Notes: generated from the sequence alone by a model not told the origin. Positions 10,763-18,393 are shown, counted from the stretch's first letter. The stretch is 32,866 bases of DNA from Mycobacterium sp. (GCA_025963385.1 JAOPUT010000098.1:1-32866); one strand, 5' to 3'. Numbers and translations: made by a program.

Positions 10763-11275
10763 ATGCGCGACGGGCCCGATTGCGCCGGGGATCGCCTCGA
10801 TCTCGAGAGGCTCATCGGTGCGGATCTGCGTGAGTTGACGTCCCAGTCGGACTGGATCGCCCGCGCCTTTGCGGATCAGAACGACTTGTCCGCCAACGAA
10901 TTTCGCGCACTGTTGTTCGTCATGATCGCCGAGACCGGTGGGGTCCGCATGACTGCGGGCGACCTTCGCAAGCAGATGGGACTGTCCGGCGCCGCGATCA
11001 CCTACCTCGTCGAGCGGATGACGGAGGTCGGCCATTTACGTCGGGAGACCGACCCCACCGACCGGCGCAAGGTCATCCTTCGCTACGGCGAACACGGGAT
11101 GGACATCGCGCGGACGTTCTTCCAGCGACTGGCTCAGCACAACCACGTTGCCATGACGGACCTGCCGGATTCGGACCTCGAAGCAGCGCATCGCACGTTC
11201 ACCGCAGTGGTGGGGGCGATGACGGACTTCCGCGCCGAGCTGGTGTCGCCAGCAAACTCTGGGCCGCCTACCTAG
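10763..11275 (+). CDS. MarR-family transcriptional regulator
   Basis: A 170-residue winged-helix regulator. The recognition region reads MTAGDLRKQMGLSGAAITYLVERM, followed by the wing LRRETDPTDRRKVILRY, which includes the DxRxxxLxxT-like MarR signature. It likely binds DNA as a dimer and responds to a small phenolic or lipophilic ligand. The ATG at 10763 has a good GGAGGGG Shine-Dalgarno sequence 8 nt upstream; longer in-frame starts would swallow that site. The gene is divergent from the P450-ferredoxin pair, which it may control, although autoregulation alone is possible. Its TAG overlaps the antiporter's stop in CTAG. Confidence 0.88.
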   Translation: MRDGPDCAGDRLDLERLIGADLRELTSQSDWIARAFADQNDLSANEFRALLFVMIAETGGVRMTAGDLRKQMGLSGAAITYLVERMTEVGHLRRETDPTDRRKVILRYGEHGMDIARTFFQRLAQHNHVAMTDLPDSDLEAAHRTFTAVVGAMTDFRAELVSPANSGPPT

Positions 11276-12867
11276 TCGCGGTCGAGCGTCGCTTCCTCCA
11301 AGTCGAGGCCACGCAGCACGGACCTCAGCACCTCGTCGTTGATGCGGCCCGCGTCGCGTTCGTCGATGAACGTCTGCCGCTCCGCCTGCAGCATCTCGAG
11401 GCGCAGGCGCCGGAACGCCGCCGAGGGACCCTCGCCGATCTCGTCGTCGCCGCGCCCCAGCTGCTCCCACGCGGAGTTGCTCCGACGGTCGTTCCAGTGC
11501 CGCAGGATCGACGCGGCGCGTTCGGGGACGTCCGAGTCAGGGCGCTGTTCGGCCATGATCTCGTCGAGGCGGTCGGCGGCCGCCTGTGCGGCCTTGGTCT
11601 GGGCGGCGGCCTCGTCGAGGGCGTCCTGGTGCAGGTCGTCGCCTTGGACGTCGAGCACCTTGATGATCCACGGCAGGGTGAGGCCGTGAAGCAACAGCGT
11701 GCCGACGACCACCACGAACGTCAGGAACACGAGTTGGGGTCTGCCGGGGAAGGGATCGCCCGACAGGGTGGTGACGGGCACCGCGAACGCGGCGGCCAGT
11801 GACACCACGCCGCGCATCCCCGCCCAGGCAACGATGAACACCTGAGCCTTGGTCGGGGCCTCCTCGTTCTCCCTGATGCGCCGCGACAGCTTGCGCGGCA
11901 CGTACGCCATCATGAAGACCCAGACGATCCGGACGCCGATCACCGTCGCCAGCACGGCCGACGAGGCGATCGCGAGGGTCGCCGCCGAGATGCCCTTGAG
12001 CTCGGCCACCACCGTGGGCAGCTGCAGGCCGATCAGCAGGAACGCGAACGACTCGAGCACGAACTGCAGCGTCTTCCACACCGCGGTGTCCTGCAGCCGG
12101 GTGGCGTAGCTGGCCTGCGTCGACCGCTGGCCGAGGATCAGGGCGGCCACGACGACCGCGATCACGCCGGAGCCGTGCACCTCCTCGGCGAGGAGGTAGA
12201 TGAAGAACGGCGCCACCAGCCCCAGCGCGCTCTCCACCAGCGGGTCGACGAACCAGTTTCGGACGGCGTTGATGAGCGAGCCGCTCGCCCAGCCGATCAC
12301 GGTGCCACCGACCGCGGCCAACGCGAAGGTGAAGATCGGCGTTCCCCACGTCGCGGCCGTCCCGATGGCCGCCGCCAGCGCGACCTTGTAGGCCGTCAAC
12401 GCGGTCGCGTCGTTCAACAGGCTCTCGCCGCCGAGCAGCGTCATGATCTGGCGCGGTAGCCCGAGCCTGCGGCCGATCGCCGTCGCGGACACCGCATCCG
12501 GTGGCGCGACGATCGCGCCGAGCGTGAATGCCGCGGCGAGCGTCAATTCGGGCACCGTGCGATAGGCGACGATGCCGACGACGAAGGTCGTCACGAGGGG
12601 CAGCCCGACCGCCAGGAGACCGATCCTGCGGGTGTTCCTTCGCAGCGCGACGTAACTGCTCTCGAGGCCAGCCGACCACAGCAGCGGCGGCAGGATGACG
12701 AACAGCACCAGGTTCGGTTCCAGCTCGATGCCGTGGACACCGGGGATCAGGCCTGCGAGCAGCCCGGCGACGACCAGCGCCAACGGACCGGAGACGTCGA
12801 AGCGCCGCGCGATCCCGGCCAGCAGCACCGAGACCACGAGCACCGCCAGCAATGCGGCACCACCCAC
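11272..12867 (-). CDS. CPA1-family Na+/H+ antiporter (NhaP-like)
   Basis: A 531-residue protein with about twelve hydrophobic segments up to residue 400. The GGESLLNDATAL motif near residue 148-159 holds the Asn-Asp ion-binding pair of CPA1 antiporters, and LGAIVAPPDAVSATAIGRRLGLP is the typical substrate-path region. An acidic cytoplasmic tail of about 130 residues, predicted helical (DEAAAQTKAAQAAADRLDEI), may sense pH or ions. The protein should exchange cytoplasmic Na+ (or K+) for H+. The GTG start has AAGGAGG 9 nt upstream. It is divergent from the UBP zinc-finger gene with only 43 bp between starts, so the promoters overlap. Confidence 0.93.
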   Translation of the reverse strand: MGGAALLAVLVVSVLLAGIARRFDVSGPLALVVAGLLAGLIPGVHGIELEPNLVLFVILPPLLWSAGLESSYVALRRNTRRIGLLAVGLPLVTTFVVGIVAYRTVPELTLAAAFTLGAIVAPPDAVSATAIGRRLGLPRQIMTLLGGESLLNDATALTAYKVALAAAIGTAATWGTPIFTFALAAVGGTVIGWASGSLINAVRNWFVDPLVESALGLVAPFFIYLLAEEVHGSGVIAVVVAALILGQRSTQASYATRLQDTAVWKTLQFVLESFAFLLIGLQLPTVVAELKGISAATLAIASSAVLATVIGVRIVWVFMMAYVPRKLSRRIRENEEAPTKAQVFIVAWAGMRGVVSLAAAFAVPVTTLSGDPFPGRPQLVFLTFVVVVGTLLLHGLTLPWIIKVLDVQGDDLHQDALDEAAAQTKAAQAAADRLDEIMAEQRPDSDVPERAASILRHWNDRRSNSAWEQLGRGDDEIGEGPSAAFRRLRLEMLQAERQTFIDERDAGRINDEVLRSVLRGLDLEEATLDRD

Positions 12868-12886
12868 GCTGCCAAACCTCCTTGAC

Positions 12887-12899
12887 TAGGACCGTCCTA
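12887..12899. promoter_or_regulatory. 13-bp palindrome in a divergent promoter, candidate operator
   Basis: TAGGAC-C-GTCCTA is a perfect inverted repeat with 6-bp arms. It overlaps the first two bases of TATTGT (12898-12903), a leaderless -10 element for the UBP zinc-finger gene. It also lies just upstream of the antiporter's Shine-Dalgarno sequence, so a bound repressor could block both genes. The binding protein is unknown. Confidence 0.5.
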
Positions 12900-12903
12900 T
12901 TGT
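12898..12903 (+). promoter_or_regulatory. Putative leaderless -10 element of the UBP zinc-finger gene
   Basis: TATTGT (TANNNT) is followed by 7 nt and the ATG at 12911. No Shine-Dalgarno sequence is present. Confidence 0.5.
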
Positions 12904-12910
12904 TGACGGC

Positions 12911-13228
12911 ATGCTGAGGAGAACGCGACAGCGGAAGGTGAATTCCCCACCGCCGGCGCCGACGACCTGCGAGCACCTGGCCGACGCCGTCGACGCGGAG
13001 GAGCCGGAACCACTCACCCCCGGTATGTGCCAGGAATGTGACGAGATCGGTGAGAGTACCTGGGCCCACCTGCGGATGTGCCTCACGTGCGGGCACGTCG
13101 GCTGCTGCGACTCGAGCCCGCACAAGCACGCCAACCGGCACTTCCACGAGACAGACCATGCCGTGATGCGTTCGGTGGAGCCTGGCGAGAACTGGCGCTG
13201 GTGCTACGTCGACATCCGACTGGGCTGA
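12911..13228 (+). CDS. UBP-type zinc-finger domain protein
   Basis: A 105-residue protein, nearly all of it one ZnF-UBP domain. The CEH near residue 19, CQECDEIGESTWAHLRMCLTCGHVGCCDSS and the HKHANRHFHETDHAVM histidine run make up the expected Cys/His zinc ligands, and the C-terminal WRWCYVD fits the fold. In eukaryotes this domain binds the free C-terminus of ubiquitin. In bacteria without ubiquitin the ligand is not known to me; a Gly-Gly or other free C-terminal tail is only a guess. It is divergent from, and shares a control region with, the Na+/H+ antiporter. I recall this pairing in other Actinobacteria, where the domain is sometimes fused to the transporter. Confidence 0.88.
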   Translation: MLRRTRQRKVNSPPPAPTTCEHLADAVDAEEPEPLTPGMCQECDEIGESTWAHLRMCLTCGHVGCCDSSPHKHANRHFHETDHAVMRSVEPGENWRWCYVDIRLG

Positions 13229-13251
13229 TCGTCTGGCAGGGTGGGTAGGCG

Positions 13252-14382
13252 ATGACTGAACCCGCGGAGCGAGGCTCGCCCGAGCGACCATCCAATGCCG
13301 ATCGTCCCGGTGGTGTCCTGCTGCTCGGGGCCGGTGACGGCGGTCCCGACCTGGCCCTGGCGTTCGAGCGCCTCGGGGTCGCCGTGACCCGTGTCGAGCA
13401 GTGCGAGGACGCCGACGCGGTGGCCGCTCTGGTGGACGAGCACCAGCCGGAATACGTCGTCGCCGTGTCGGCGGAGGTGCCGTCGGTGGTGCTCATCGCC
13501 GCGGCGGAACGCGAGTCGGTGGAGGTGTTCCCGACGCCGCGCGCGATCCGGCTCGGTGCCGATCGCGAGGGACTGCGCAAGCTGGCAGGCGACGAGCTGG
13601 GTCTACCCACCGCGCCGTTCTGGTTCGCGTCCTCGCCCGAGGAGCTGACGGCCGTCGCCGGGCATGCGGGTTTCCCGCTGCTGGTGTCGCCGCTGACGGG
13701 ACCGGTCACCGACGGTAAGTCGGTGCTGACCCGGCCCGACGACGTCGAGCCTGCCTGGAAGCGGGCAGTTGCGGGGGGCCCGGCCTTCGGCAACCGGGTG
13801 ATGGCCGAGACCGTGGTCGACGTCGACGACGAGATCACCCTGCTCACCGTGCGCACGACCGGACCGTCGGGGCCCGCCGTGCAATTCTGCGAACCGATTG
13901 GACACCGGCGCCTCGAGGGAGCACCCCAGGAGACGTGGCAGCCACACCAGCTGTCCATGGCGGCGCTCGACGCGGCGCGGTCCATCGCGGCGCGCATCGT
14001 CCACTCGCTGGGCGGCCGCGGCCTCTTCGCCGTCGAGCTGCTGGTGCGCGGCGACGAGGTGTACTTCGCCACCGTCGACCCGCAACCCTTCGAACTCGGT
14101 CTGCTCACCATTCGCTCGCAACGACTTTCGCAGTTCGAGCTCCACGCCAGGGCGATCCTCGGACTCTCGCTCGACACGATCATGATCTCGCCTGCGGCAG
14201 CGGAGGTGGGCACGCGCCGGTCCGTGGCGGGCAGCGCCCTCGTCGAGGCGCTCGAGGTGCCGGAGAGCGACGTGCGGCTGTTCGGCACGACGTCCGCCGC
14301 CATCGCGACCGCCCCCGACGTCGTCCGGGCGCGTGACCGTGCGCACCGGGTGTCGACCGTCGTGCACGGACTCGGGACGTGA
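13252..14382 (+). CDS. PurT-like ATP-grasp protein with degenerate active site
   Basis: This 376-residue protein aligns by eye over its full length with PurT, the formate-dependent GAR transformylase. Shared blocks include LGLPTAPFWFASS, DDEITLLTVRT, FCEPIGHRR, the ETWQPHQLS block and LGGRGLFAVELLVRGDEV. It lies upstream of rhodanese and metZ, as Rv0389 (purT) does in M. tuberculosis. Key motifs are lost. GSGELGK has become GAGDGGP (26-32), PEIEA has become AVSAE (71-75), the ATP-grasp VKP lysine is Ser (VSP, 145-147), and the SSGxGQ loop has become PVTDGKS. The metal-ligand segment EVSPRPHDTG has become TVDPQPFELG (274-283). About 20 residues after position 50 and the basic GSRRLG segment near 347 are missing. 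It is probably not a working transformylase. The next gene overlaps it by 4 bp (GTGA). Confidence 0.85.
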   Translation: MTEPAERGSPERPSNADRPGGVLLLGAGDGGPDLALAFERLGVAVTRVEQCEDADAVAALVDEHQPEYVVAVSAEVPSVVLIAAAERESVEVFPTPRAIRLGADREGLRKLAGDELGLPTAPFWFASSPEELTAVAGHAGFPLLVSPLTGPVTDGKSVLTRPDDVEPAWKRAVAGGPAFGNRVMAETVVDVDDEITLLTVRTTGPSGPAVQFCEPIGHRRLEGAPQETWQPHQLSMAALDAARSIAARIVHSLGGRGLFAVELLVRGDEVYFATVDPQPFELGLLTIRSQRLSQFELHARAILGLSLDTIMISPAAAEVGTRRSVAGSALVEALEVPESDVRLFGTTSAAIATAPDVVRARDRAHRVSTVVHGLGT

Positions 14383-14807
14383 CCGAGCCGGAATCCGACC
14401 GCCCGACGATCGCGCCCTTCCTGGGTGCGCTGGCCGTCATCGCGATCGTCGTGATCGGAATAGTGCTCTTCAACGTCTTCGGGTCGCAGCACACCACCCC
14501 GGGAGACCAGGTGGCGCAGGCGGCCGTCGGCCAGAACGACGCGCTGCAACGCCAGGACTACGACGCCTACCGCAAGTTCACGTGTCGCGCCCAGCAGGGC
14601 GCCGAGGCGGACTTCCTGGCGCGACAGCGTGATTCGGTGGCCAAGAACGGGGAGCGCTACCTCGACGACGTCAAGGACATCAGGATCGACGGCGACCGGG
14701 CCTCGGCGACCGTGACCTACCACCTCGACAAGACGGCCGGAACCAAGACTCCGGCCCAGGTCGGCTTCGCCTTGGAGGACGGGGCCTGGAAGGTCTGCCC
14801 GAGCTAG
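14379..14807 (+). CDS. Small membrane-anchored protein with NTF2-like external domain
   Basis: A 142-residue protein with a short cytoplasmic N-terminus (1-12), one membrane helix (about 13-34), and an external domain ending in W137-K-V-C140. C69, in a KFTC motif, and C140 are 71 residues apart. This matches the pair C160/C236 in the protein at 1880-2602, so both probably share a disulfide-closed DUF4878/NTF2-like fold. Function is unknown. The GTG start overlaps the PurT-like stop in GTGA, so the two are translationally coupled. The rhodanese gene follows after 34 bp. Confidence 0.78.
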   Translation: MTEPESDRPTIAPFLGALAVIAIVVIGIVLFNVFGSQHTTPGDQVAQAAVGQNDALQRQDYDAYRKFTCRAQQGAEADFLARQRDSVAKNGERYLDDVKDIRIDGDRASATVTYHLDKTAGTKTPAQVGFALEDGAWKVCPS

Positions 14808-14841
14808 GTTTGCCCCAGTTGCCTATGGGACACTCGCGGTC

Positions 14842-15255
14842 GTGAGTTATGCCGGAGACATCACCCCCGAAGAGGCGTGGAAGCTGTTGGTCGACGACCC
14901 CCGGGCCGTGCTCGTCGACTGTCGCACCGCCGCCGAGTGGCGTTTCGTCGGCGTGCCCGACATCTCCTCGCTGCAGCGGGACGTCCTGTACATCGAGTGG
15001 AGTCGCACGGACGGCACGCACAACGACGGCTTCGTCGACGATCTGGCGGCCGCGGGCGTGACGGCCGGGGAGCGGCCCGTCGTCTTCCTGTGCCGCTCCG
15101 GCAATCGCTCCATCGGCGCGGCCGAGGCGGCCACCGCGGCGGGTATCACGCCGTCCTACAACGTGCTCGACGGCTTCGAGGGCAACCTCGACGACCAGGG
15201 CCACCGCGGCGGTACCGGCTGGAAGGCCATCGGCCTGCCATGGAGACAATCATGA
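14842..15255 (+). CDS. Rhodanese-like sulfurtransferase (Rv0390-like)
   Basis: A single-domain rhodanese of 137 residues. VLVDCRTAAEW is the first conserved rhodanese block and VFLCRSGNRS is the active-site loop, with the persulfide-forming Cys at 84. It could hand sulfane sulfur to or from the neighbouring MetZ pathway. The stop overlaps the metZ ATG in ATGA, which points to coupled expression. The GTG start has no Shine-Dalgarno sequence, but GACACT lies 7 nt upstream, so it may be leaderless as well as read through from the gene before. Confidence 0.93.
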   Translation: MSYAGDITPEEAWKLLVDDPRAVLVDCRTAAEWRFVGVPDISSLQRDVLYIEWSRTDGTHNDGFVDDLAAAGVTAGERPVVFLCRSGNRSIGAAEAATAAGITPSYNVLDGFEGNLDDQGHRGGTGWKAIGLPWRQS

Positions 15256-16484
15256 GCAGTCACGATCAGGCCGACGAGAACGTGCCGTCGGTCCGCATCC
15301 CGAAGCCGCTTCCCGACGGCGTCGGGCAGGCCACCATCGGCGTGCGCGGCGGCCTCCTGCGTTCCGGTTTCGAGGAGACGTCCGAGGCCCTCTACCTGAC
15401 GTCGGGTTACGTCTACGAGACCGCGGCCGACGCCGAGAAGGCGTTCACCGGCGAGATCGACCGCTTCGTGTACTCGCGGTACGGCAACCCGACGATCGCG
15501 ATGTTCGAGGAGCGGCTGCGCCTGATCGAGGACGCGCCCGCCGCCTTTGCGACTGCGACCGGGATGGCCGCCGTCTTCACCGCGCTCGGTGCCCTTCTCG
15601 CGGCGGGTGATCGATTGGTCGCCGCCCGCAGCCTCTTCGGCTCCTGCTTCGTGGTCTGCAACGAAATCCTTCCGCGGTGGGGTGTGGAGACCGTGTTCGT
15701 CGACGGCGAAGACCTCTCGCAGTGGGAGGAAGCGTTGTCGGTGCCGACGCAGGCAGTGTTCTTCGAGACCCCGTCGAACCCCATGCAGTCACTAGTCGAC
15801 ATCTCCGCGGTGTGCGACCTCGCTCATGCGGCAGGCGCAAAGGTGGTGCTGGACAACGTCTTCGCGACACCGCTGTTGCAGCAGGGCCTCCCGCTCGGCG
15901 CGGACGTCGTGGTGTACTCGGGCACCAAGCACATCGACGGACAGGGCCGGGTGCTCGGCGGCGCCATCCTCGGTGACAAGGAGTACATCGACGGTCCCGT
16001 GCAGAAGCTCATGCGCCACACCGGTCCGGCGATCAGTGCGTTCAATGCGTGGACGATGCTGAAAGGCCTTGAGACGATGGCGGTTCGAGTGAACTACTCG
16101 AACGGCTCGGCACAGCGGGTCGCGGAGTTCCTGCAGGACCACCCCTCGGTGTCGTGGGTGAAGTACCCGTTCCTCGAATCGCATCCGCAGTACGACCTGG
16201 CCAAGCGTCAGATGCGCGGCGGCGGCACGGTCGTGACGTTCGAACTCGCGGGCGGCACCAAGGAGCGTGCGTTCGAGGTGCTCGACAAGCTGCGGGTCAT
16301 CGACATCTCGAACAACCTGGGCGACGCGAAGTCGCTGATCACCCATCCCTCCACGACGACCCACCGGGCGATGGGGCCCGAGGGGCGTGCGGCGATCGGC
16401 CTCGGGGACGCGGTCGTGCGAATCTCCGTCGGGCTAGAGGGCACCGAGGACCTGATCGCGGATCTGGACCAGGCGCTGAGCTAG
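15252..16484 (+). CDS. metZ: O-succinylhomoserine sulfhydrylase
   Basis: A 410-residue PLP enzyme of the Cys/Met metabolism (gamma-family) fold. It makes homocysteine from O-succinylhomoserine and sulfide, feeding methionine synthesis. The PLP lysine is Lys226 in SGTKHIDGQGR. SRYGNPT and the ATGMAAV phosphate-binding region are present, and SLITHPSTTTH is near the C-terminus. Length fits M. tuberculosis MetZ (Rv0391). The start is the ATG at 15252 inside the ATGA overlap with rhodanese. An in-frame ATG at 15240 is possible, but the family begins with a short tail before VRIPKPLP. Confidence 0.94.
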   Translation: MSSHDQADENVPSVRIPKPLPDGVGQATIGVRGGLLRSGFEETSEALYLTSGYVYETAADAEKAFTGEIDRFVYSRYGNPTIAMFEERLRLIEDAPAAFATATGMAAVFTALGALLAAGDRLVAARSLFGSCFVVCNEILPRWGVETVFVDGEDLSQWEEALSVPTQAVFFETPSNPMQSLVDISAVCDLAHAAGAKVVLDNVFATPLLQQGLPLGADVVVYSGTKHIDGQGRVLGGAILGDKEYIDGPVQKLMRHTGPAISAFNAWTMLKGLETMAVRVNYSNGSAQRVAEFLQDHPSVSWVKYPFLESHPQYDLAKRQMRGGGTVVTFELAGGTKERAFEVLDKLRVIDISNNLGDAKSLITHPSTTTHRAMGPEGRAAIGLGDAVVRISVGLEGTEDLIADLDQALS

Positions 16485-16865
16485 ATGTCTCGGTCGAGTG
16501 CGGCCAAGAAGGCGCGCCGCCGCAAGCGGGTCGGTGCCCGCAACGAGAGCTGGCTGCCTGCCGACGTGCACGCCGACGTCAAGGGCGTCGCGCGCATCGC
16601 GAACGAAATCATCCCCCGCGGTTGGGAATTCGATCGAGACTTCTCGACCGACGAGTTCGTCACCTGGTACTACCCGCCGTCCGGAACCGAGGGTGTGGCG
16701 GCGGACGGACCCGAGGAGGCGGTCACGCGGATCTGGCTCACCGACCCCGAGCAACCGCACGTGATCCTGGTCGGCTCGACCGAGGACACCGCCGAGATGG
16801 CGCTCACGGTCGACGAGCTGTTCGCCAAGCTCGGCGAGATCGAGGCGTACCGGGCGCCTGTCTGA
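16485..16865 (+). CDS. Hypothetical protein with basic N-terminus
   Basis: A 126-residue soluble protein whose ATG follows the metZ TAG with no gap, so it is very likely co-transcribed. The first 20 residues are highly basic (AAKKARRRKRVGAR). The rest is acidic and includes WEFDRDFSTDEFVTWYYPPSG and a helical LTVDELFAKLGEIEAYR end. I recognise no domain. The basic tail could contact nucleic acid or ribosomes, but that is a guess. Confidence 0.7.
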   Translation: MSRSSAAKKARRRKRVGARNESWLPADVHADVKGVARIANEIIPRGWEFDRDFSTDEFVTWYYPPSGTEGVAADGPEEAVTRIWLTDPEQPHVILVGSTEDTAEMALTVDELFAKLGEIEAYRAPV

Positions 16866-16884
16866 TCTTGTCGGTGGCCGCACG

Positions 16885-16890
16885 TAGCCT
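16885..16890 (+). promoter_or_regulatory. Putative leaderless -10 element before the gene at 16897
   Basis: TAGCCT (TANNNT) is followed by exactly 6 nt and ATG. No Shine-Dalgarno sequence is present. Confidence 0.5.
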
Positions 16891-16896
16891 CAGCCC

Positions 16897-17415
16897 ATGC
16901 CAGGGCCGGACCGCCTCGTCTACTACCTGCGCGGCGCCCCGGAGGGTTTCGACGGTGCACCCGACGCGATCGAGATTCCGCGCGTCTACGAGACGGAGTC
17001 GGAGGCACGCGACGAGCTGAGCGTCGTCATGACACTGGCCAGGATGGTGCACGGTGATGCCGTCGCGAACTCGGCGAGCTGGTACCTGCAGACCGCCGAC
17101 GTGACCGGCCCGCCTGCGCTCGCCGAGGAGGAGGTGTTCCACGGCTATCTGCTCGGTGACACGGTGTACCCGCTCGCAGGCGGCTGGGACGAGCTGTTGG
17201 ACGCCTTCGACTGGGAGCCGTTCGTCTGTGAGCTGGAGCGCGGTCGCGCTCACCGCGCCCGGTTGCCGTGGCGACGAGACATGTTGGGGCAGTTCAGTAT
17301 CGAGACGTGTCTACCGACGTGCGTGATCGACTACTCGTACTTCCGATTCACGCCGGTGGCCAGCGAGCTGCTGGTGCGGCCGCTGAACGTGTACGTGACG
17401 GAGCCGCTCTTCTAG
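16897..17415 (+). CDS. Hypothetical protein
   Basis: A 172-residue soluble protein with no signal peptide or membrane segment, rich in aromatic and acidic residues. Features are an LVYYLRGAPEGFDGAPDAIE opening, a central helix with SWYLQTADVTG, and a CLPTCVIDYSYFRFTPVASELLV end in which two Cys are three residues apart. I recognise no family. It appears to have its own leaderless promoter 31 bp after the previous gene. Its TAG overlaps the SDR stop in CTAG. Confidence 0.68.
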   Translation: MPGPDRLVYYLRGAPEGFDGAPDAIEIPRVYETESEARDELSVVMTLARMVHGDAVANSASWYLQTADVTGPPALAEEEVFHGYLLGDTVYPLAGGWDELLDAFDWEPFVCELERGRAHRARLPWRRDMLGQFSIETCLPTCVIDYSYFRFTPVASELLVRPLNVYVTEPLF

Positions 17416-18275
17416 CTCTCGCCCGGTTTCTCCAGCACGCCCTGGGCGGCCTGGGCCCTATTCTCGTAGGACCCGCGGGCCGTCTTGTCGAACTCGAGGA
17501 ACACGTGGTCCAGGCCCAGCTTCTTGTTGAGCCAACGGCGGCCACGGGGTCCGAGCATCGAGGCGGCGGCGGCGGTGAAGCGCAGGGGCGTCGGCACCGA
17601 CACCTGGGTCTTCGGCTTGTTGAGCGTCTTGACGATCGCGGCGGCGATGTCCTCGGGTTCGACGGGCTTGGTACCCACGGTCTCCTTGGTGCCGGAGATC
17701 AGCTGGGTGTTGGTGAACGGCGGCATGATGACCGAGACCTCCACGCCGTGCGGCGCCATCTCGTCGGCCAGTGCGATCGAAAGGCCGACGACCGCGAACT
17801 TGGCGCCGACGTAAACCACCTGGCCGGGCACCGGGATCATGCCGGACATCGAGGCGATGTTGATGACGTGTCCGCGGCGGCGCCTGACCATCTCGGGCAG
17901 TACCAGCTGGCATCCCGCGAGCACGCCGTAGAAGTTCACCTCTACCGACGACCGGATGGACTGTTCGGACTGTTCCAGGAACGGGCCGATCGGCATGACG
18001 CCCGCGTTGTTGATGAGGACGTCGAGGTGGCCGTCCCCGTCGGTGCGGGCCTTGTCGAGGAACACCTCGAACGACTCGCGGTCGGTGACGTCGAGTGGGT
18101 ACCCCGTGACCTGCCCGAACCTGGCGAGACCGGTGACTGCCGACTCGAGCACCGCCACGTCGCGGTCTCCGATCACGACGCACGCCCCGCGCTGCAGGAG
18201 GGCCTTCGCGGTGGCATGCCCGATGCCGCGGGCGGCGCCTGTGATCGCGATCGTCCTGCCCCTGATGTTGTCCAT
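17412..18275 (-). CDS. Short-chain dehydrogenase/reductase
   Basis: A 287-residue NAD(P)-dependent oxidoreductase of the classical SDR type. TGAARGIG near residue 13-20 is the cofactor turn, DVLINNAGVM (about 85-94) is the NNAG motif, and the catalytic Ser is in NIASMSG, followed by the YVGAK (YxxxK) pair. The C-terminal extension (SMLGPRGRRWLNKKLGLD) resembles mycobacterial SDRs thought to act on lipophilic substrates; the substrate is unknown. I took the ATG at 18275 because family members begin just before GRTIAITGA; a longer frame would read through the operator at 18282-18303. That palindrome overlaps the putative -10 element, so repression by a TetR-like protein is likely. Confidence 0.92.
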   Translation of the reverse strand: MDNIRGRTIAITGAARGIGHATAKALLQRGACVVIGDRDVAVLESAVTGLARFGQVTGYPLDVTDRESFEVFLDKARTDGDGHLDVLINNAGVMPIGPFLEQSEQSIRSSVEVNFYGVLAGCQLVLPEMVRRRRGHVINIASMSGMIPVPGQVVYVGAKFAVVGLSIALADEMAPHGVEVSVIMPPFTNTQLISGTKETVGTKPVEPEDIAAAIVKTLNKPKTQVSVPTPLRFTAAAASMLGPRGRRWLNKKLGLDHVFLEFDKTARGSYENRAQAAQGVLEKPGES

Positions 18276-18281
18276 GCGGCC

Positions 18282-18303
18282 AAACTTTACACGTGTCAAG
18301 TTT
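18282..18303. promoter_or_regulatory. 22-bp near-perfect palindrome, candidate TetR-type operator of the SDR gene
   Basis: The arms AAACTT and AAGTTT flank a core ACACGTGT. Ten of the eleven base pairs are complementary across the dyad; only the T at 18288 opposite the C at 18297 fails. The site ends 7 nt before the SDR ATG (minus strand). It covers TAAAGT, a possible -10 element for that gene, so a bound protein would block transcription. It could also act on the divergent GNAT gene. No regulator gene lies beside it. Confidence 0.6.
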
Positions 18304-18393
18304 GTTAAAGAAGCGCGGGCGCGTTGCAATCTCGATGAGGCGAATGTCCCCTTCCGGAATGCGGGCAAGCGCGTCGCGTTAGACATTGAGGTG

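Noticed and set aside
11537..13291. A 584-codon minus-strand frame overlapping the antiporter and zinc-finger gene
   Set aside because: Composition is dominated by Arg/Ala/Gly/Pro, and it spans a divergent promoter and two well-supported genes.
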